From Triparma columacea (taxonomy: Eukaryota > Sar > Bolidophyceae > Parmales > Triparmaceae): a DNA stretch of 52,252 nt. The position numbers and the translations under genes are program-made. The stretch is taken from the NCBI GenBank assembly GCA_030267965.1, contig BRYA01000309.1:1-52252 (forward strand), given 5' to 3'. Every line of letters starts with the position of its first letter. The stretch's first letter is position 1. The notes under the pieces are model-generated. The model did no database searches. It was given only the letters and a program-made list of their open reading frames with translations, and was not told the DNA's origin. This document shows, piece by piece, positions 50,005 to 52,252 of the stretch.

Positions 50005-52252
50005 ATGACATTTGAGCGCTATATACGGTAGGTGATACTCCCAAGTTTGGCTGGTGAATCGCACACCTTCGTCTCACTCCATTCGTCTTCAAGAGCTCTG
50101 TCCCCTGAACTCTCAGCTGCGAAGGAGGCACGCCTACTTCGATGTTACCAGTCAAGCCTCTCCATCGCAACTCCTCAATCGGAGACTCGATGCCTTGACT
50201 CTTTATCCTTTAGGGCTTCTATCAAGGATGAATTCAGTGATGAGCTTGTCAATGGCATGGATTTCGACACCTTGCGGAGAAGGGCTGAAGTGCTCTATGG
50301 GGAGGTCATCTCGGTCAACGTTGTATCCGATCCCGAAAGCGATGTGGGCTCTCAACTACAGGGGTGGCCTGTACTACATGTAGAGAAGAAGTCCCTTCCA
50401 AAGATTGGCCAAGCAACGATCTCTATCGATACTGCCGATACCCGCTCATTAGAGAAGTTTCTGACTTTGTACCTTGGCGACGACGAGGAGAAGGACGACG
50501 ACGAGGAAGAGGAGGAGGATTATGTAGGAACAGCGTCAACATTCGTGGAGAAAATTAGTGAAGCGACAGCGTACACATCCCACCACACAATTAAGAAGGG
50601 GAATGTGGTTGATTCACTTGCCGCGCGCAACCTTGCGCTCTACTACGGTTTCAAGTTGGAGTCCGGAGGACCTTACAGGTTGACTCAACCGTTCGGATGG
50701 CCCTTGCCTAACATACCGATAAAAAGCTTGAAGGGTTTGAACACATACGTCGAACAGTTAAGCGAAATTATTGCTACGGTTTCTCCTATTGATGCCCGCA
50801 ACCACCTGAATTTGTCCCCAGGACGAACGGAAGTGGAACTGTCTTCAGAATCCTCAAAGCTTCCTCTCCCTCCTTCCATTGAGGAAGGGCCCGAGCAGAC
50901 AAAACACCTTCAACAGAGCCCCAACCTACCCACTAGCAAGAAATCGAGCACGAGCAGGGCCTCCGACCCTCCTTTCGACCTTCAAATGGTGTTGCAGCGG
51001 CCTAATTCCCATAGCGTTCCTGGTAGCGAACTCGGCTGCGACGACACATGGACCTGTGCCGTTGACAAAAAGTCACGCACATACTACCTTCAGTCACCAT
51101 CCGGCAGGAGGTTCACGAGCAAGAGGAAGGCTGCGGAGTACTTCGAAATGACCTCGCGTGCTCCGAAGAAGGCCAGACAAACCACAGGGAAGACCGGAGG
51201 CGACATTGACAGTGGCGCCGATGGTGCGGGAGAGAATGGAGCGACCAAAGAAGGGGGTGAAATTGCGGCACCCATATCCAAGGCCAAAGCCACGGCTCCT
51301 CAGCTCTCATCCAAGTTCAGGGGACTCCCCACGAAGGACACCGTCAAGGCAGGCATCTCTTCGACCAGGTCTGTCTCTTCGACCAGGTCTGTCTCTTCTA
51401 CCAGGTCTGTCTCTTCGACCAGGTCTGTCTCTTCGATCAGGTCTGGCCCAGACACAAAGTCTGACGAATGCCACAACATTCCGGAGGTGTCTGATGCTCG
51501 TATTGGCCACCGCGTCCGTAAGCATTTTGAGGAGGCGGGTGGTTTCCACATGGGCACCGTCGTGGGCCCTACCCCTTACTACCGTGGGAAGATGTTCCGA
51601 GTCCGCTATGACGACGACAGCATGGAGGACCTGACTTCCAACGATTTGGACGCGATTATTATCCGCTCGAAACGTGGTAGCCATGAACCAGACAAGGACC
51701 TAGAGGTGTCAGAAGCGGTCGACATGACCGGAGGCGACATTGACAGTAGCGCCGACCCTCATTTCGACCTTCAAAAAGTGTTACAGCGGCCTAATTTCCA
51801 TAGTGTTCCTGGTAGCGAACTCGGCTGCGACGACACATGGACCTGTGCCGTTGACAAAGAGAGACACACATACTACCTTCAGTCACCATCCGGCAGGAGG
51901 TTCACGAGCAAGGGGAAGGCTGTGGAGCACTTCGAAAAGGAGAACCCGCGTGCTCTGAGCAGGGCTCCCGACCCTCATTTCGACATTCAAAAGTTGTTAC
52001 AGCGGCCTAATCACCGTAGCGTTCCTGGTAGCGAACTCGGCTGCGACGACACATGGACCTGTGCCGTTGACAAAAAGTCACGCACATACTACCTTCAGTC
52101 ACCATCCGGCAGGAGGTTCATGAGCAAGGGGAAGGCTGTGGAGCACTTCGAAGAGGAGAACTCGCGTGCTCCGGAGAAGGCCGGAGGCGACATTGACAGT
52201 AGCGCCGATGGTGCGGGAGAGAATGGAGCGACCAAAGAAGGGGGTGAAGTTG
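50005..52252 (+). CDS. Chromatin-type protein with MBD-like repeats and Tudor-like domain (partial at right edge)
   Basis: The frame stays open from 50032 to the window end. A first exon 50005-50027 (MTFERYI plus 2 nt) joins exon 2 at 50094 through donor ACG|GTAGGT and acceptor cttcaag, removing an in-frame TAG. Without this splice the first ATG would be 50257. About 727 residues are visible. An N-terminal helical and acidic region (LGDDEEKDDDEEEEED) is followed by three ~60-aa repeats (50965-51147, 51754-51936, 51970-52152). Each carries DTWTCAVD...YYLQSPSGRRF(T/M)SK, like the core of methyl-CpG-binding domains. Between the first two lies a Tudor-like module (~478-532: IGHRVRKHFEEAGGFHMGTV ... 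RVRYDDDSMEDL). Probable chromatin reader; the 3' part is missing. Confidence 0.72.
51358..51447 (+). repeat. 18-bp coding minisatellite, five units
   Basis: Five in-frame units of tcttcgaccaggtctgtc encode repeated SSTRSV (the last is SSIRSG) just before the Tudor-like module. Confidence 0.9.

Noticed and set aside
49494..50064. Minus-strand frames of 124 and 63 aa with a hydrophobic segment
   Set aside because: AT-rich intergenic DNA, non-ATG or unsupported starts, no splice signals; the second overlaps the MBD/Tudor gene's first exons.
1..52252. tRNA, rRNA or snRNA genes
   Set aside because: No cloverleaf with A/B boxes or conserved rRNA segment was recognised by eye; tRNAscan-SE or Infernal would be decisive.

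Overview
This is nuclear DNA of a microbial eukaryote. Its genes carry short spliceosomal introns (about 40-135 nt) with a strong GTGAG donor preference and C/T-rich, (C)AG-ending acceptors. Genes are packed 50-700 bp apart and alternate strand. The gene set (FTO-type demethylase, SCAPER, WDR76/CMR1, PDCD2, gamma-carbonic-anhydrase-like protein, CW and MYND zinc fingers) and the very frequent poly-G/poly-C runs suggest a marine unicellular alga. A stramenopile (bolidophyte/Parmales-like) is my guess, not something the sequence proves. I see no tRNA, rRNA or CRISPR array.

Layout. 1-2248: the 5' end of an unknown gene (-), a 50-aa protein (+) and a gamma-CA-like gene (-). 2902-11098: a tandem pair of ankyrin-MYND genes (-). 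The second is cut in two by a 5.6-kb non-LTR retrotransposon with an intact reverse transcriptase/PD-(D/E)XK ORF and a perfect 13-bp target-site duplication. 11320-18508: a WD40 gene and an eight-exon multi-TM class-3 lipase (-). 18726-23206: SCAPER (+). 23257-25355: FTO (-), head-to-head with a double-CW-domain gene (25472-28975, +). 29280-31165: a MYND protein and a cytochrome-b5-like protein (+). 31291-32939: a secreted DUF3472 protein (-), head-to-head with a DnaJ-FN3-zinc finger-SH3-like-WW-WW protein (33113-36446, +). 36563-40850 (-): PDCD2-like, a Cys-rich protein and a small membrane protein. The first two share a duplicated ~430-bp upstream repeat containing palindromes. 41104-42866 (+): a single-TM protein. 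42961-45004 (-): WDR76/CMR1. 45249-47117 (+): a mu-homology-like protein. 47305-49413 (-): a protein kinase with DFE in place of DFG. 50005-52252 (+, runs off the window): a chromatin-type protein with three MBD-like repeats and a Tudor-like domain.

Themes. Seven gene pairs are divergent with short shared 5' regions, and most 3' ends converge within about 130 bp, often over small tandem duplications. Several genes suggest a nuclear chromatin/RNA-modification theme (FTO, CW reader, WDR76, MBD/Tudor), but they are single genes and not an operon-like system. The most unusual content is the recent retrotransposon, whose A-tract is on the unexpected side, the MBD-Tudor gene at the right edge, the DnaJ multidomain fusion and the duplicated palindrome-bearing upstream module. 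All exon models are by eye from splice signals and frame continuity, without transcript support.
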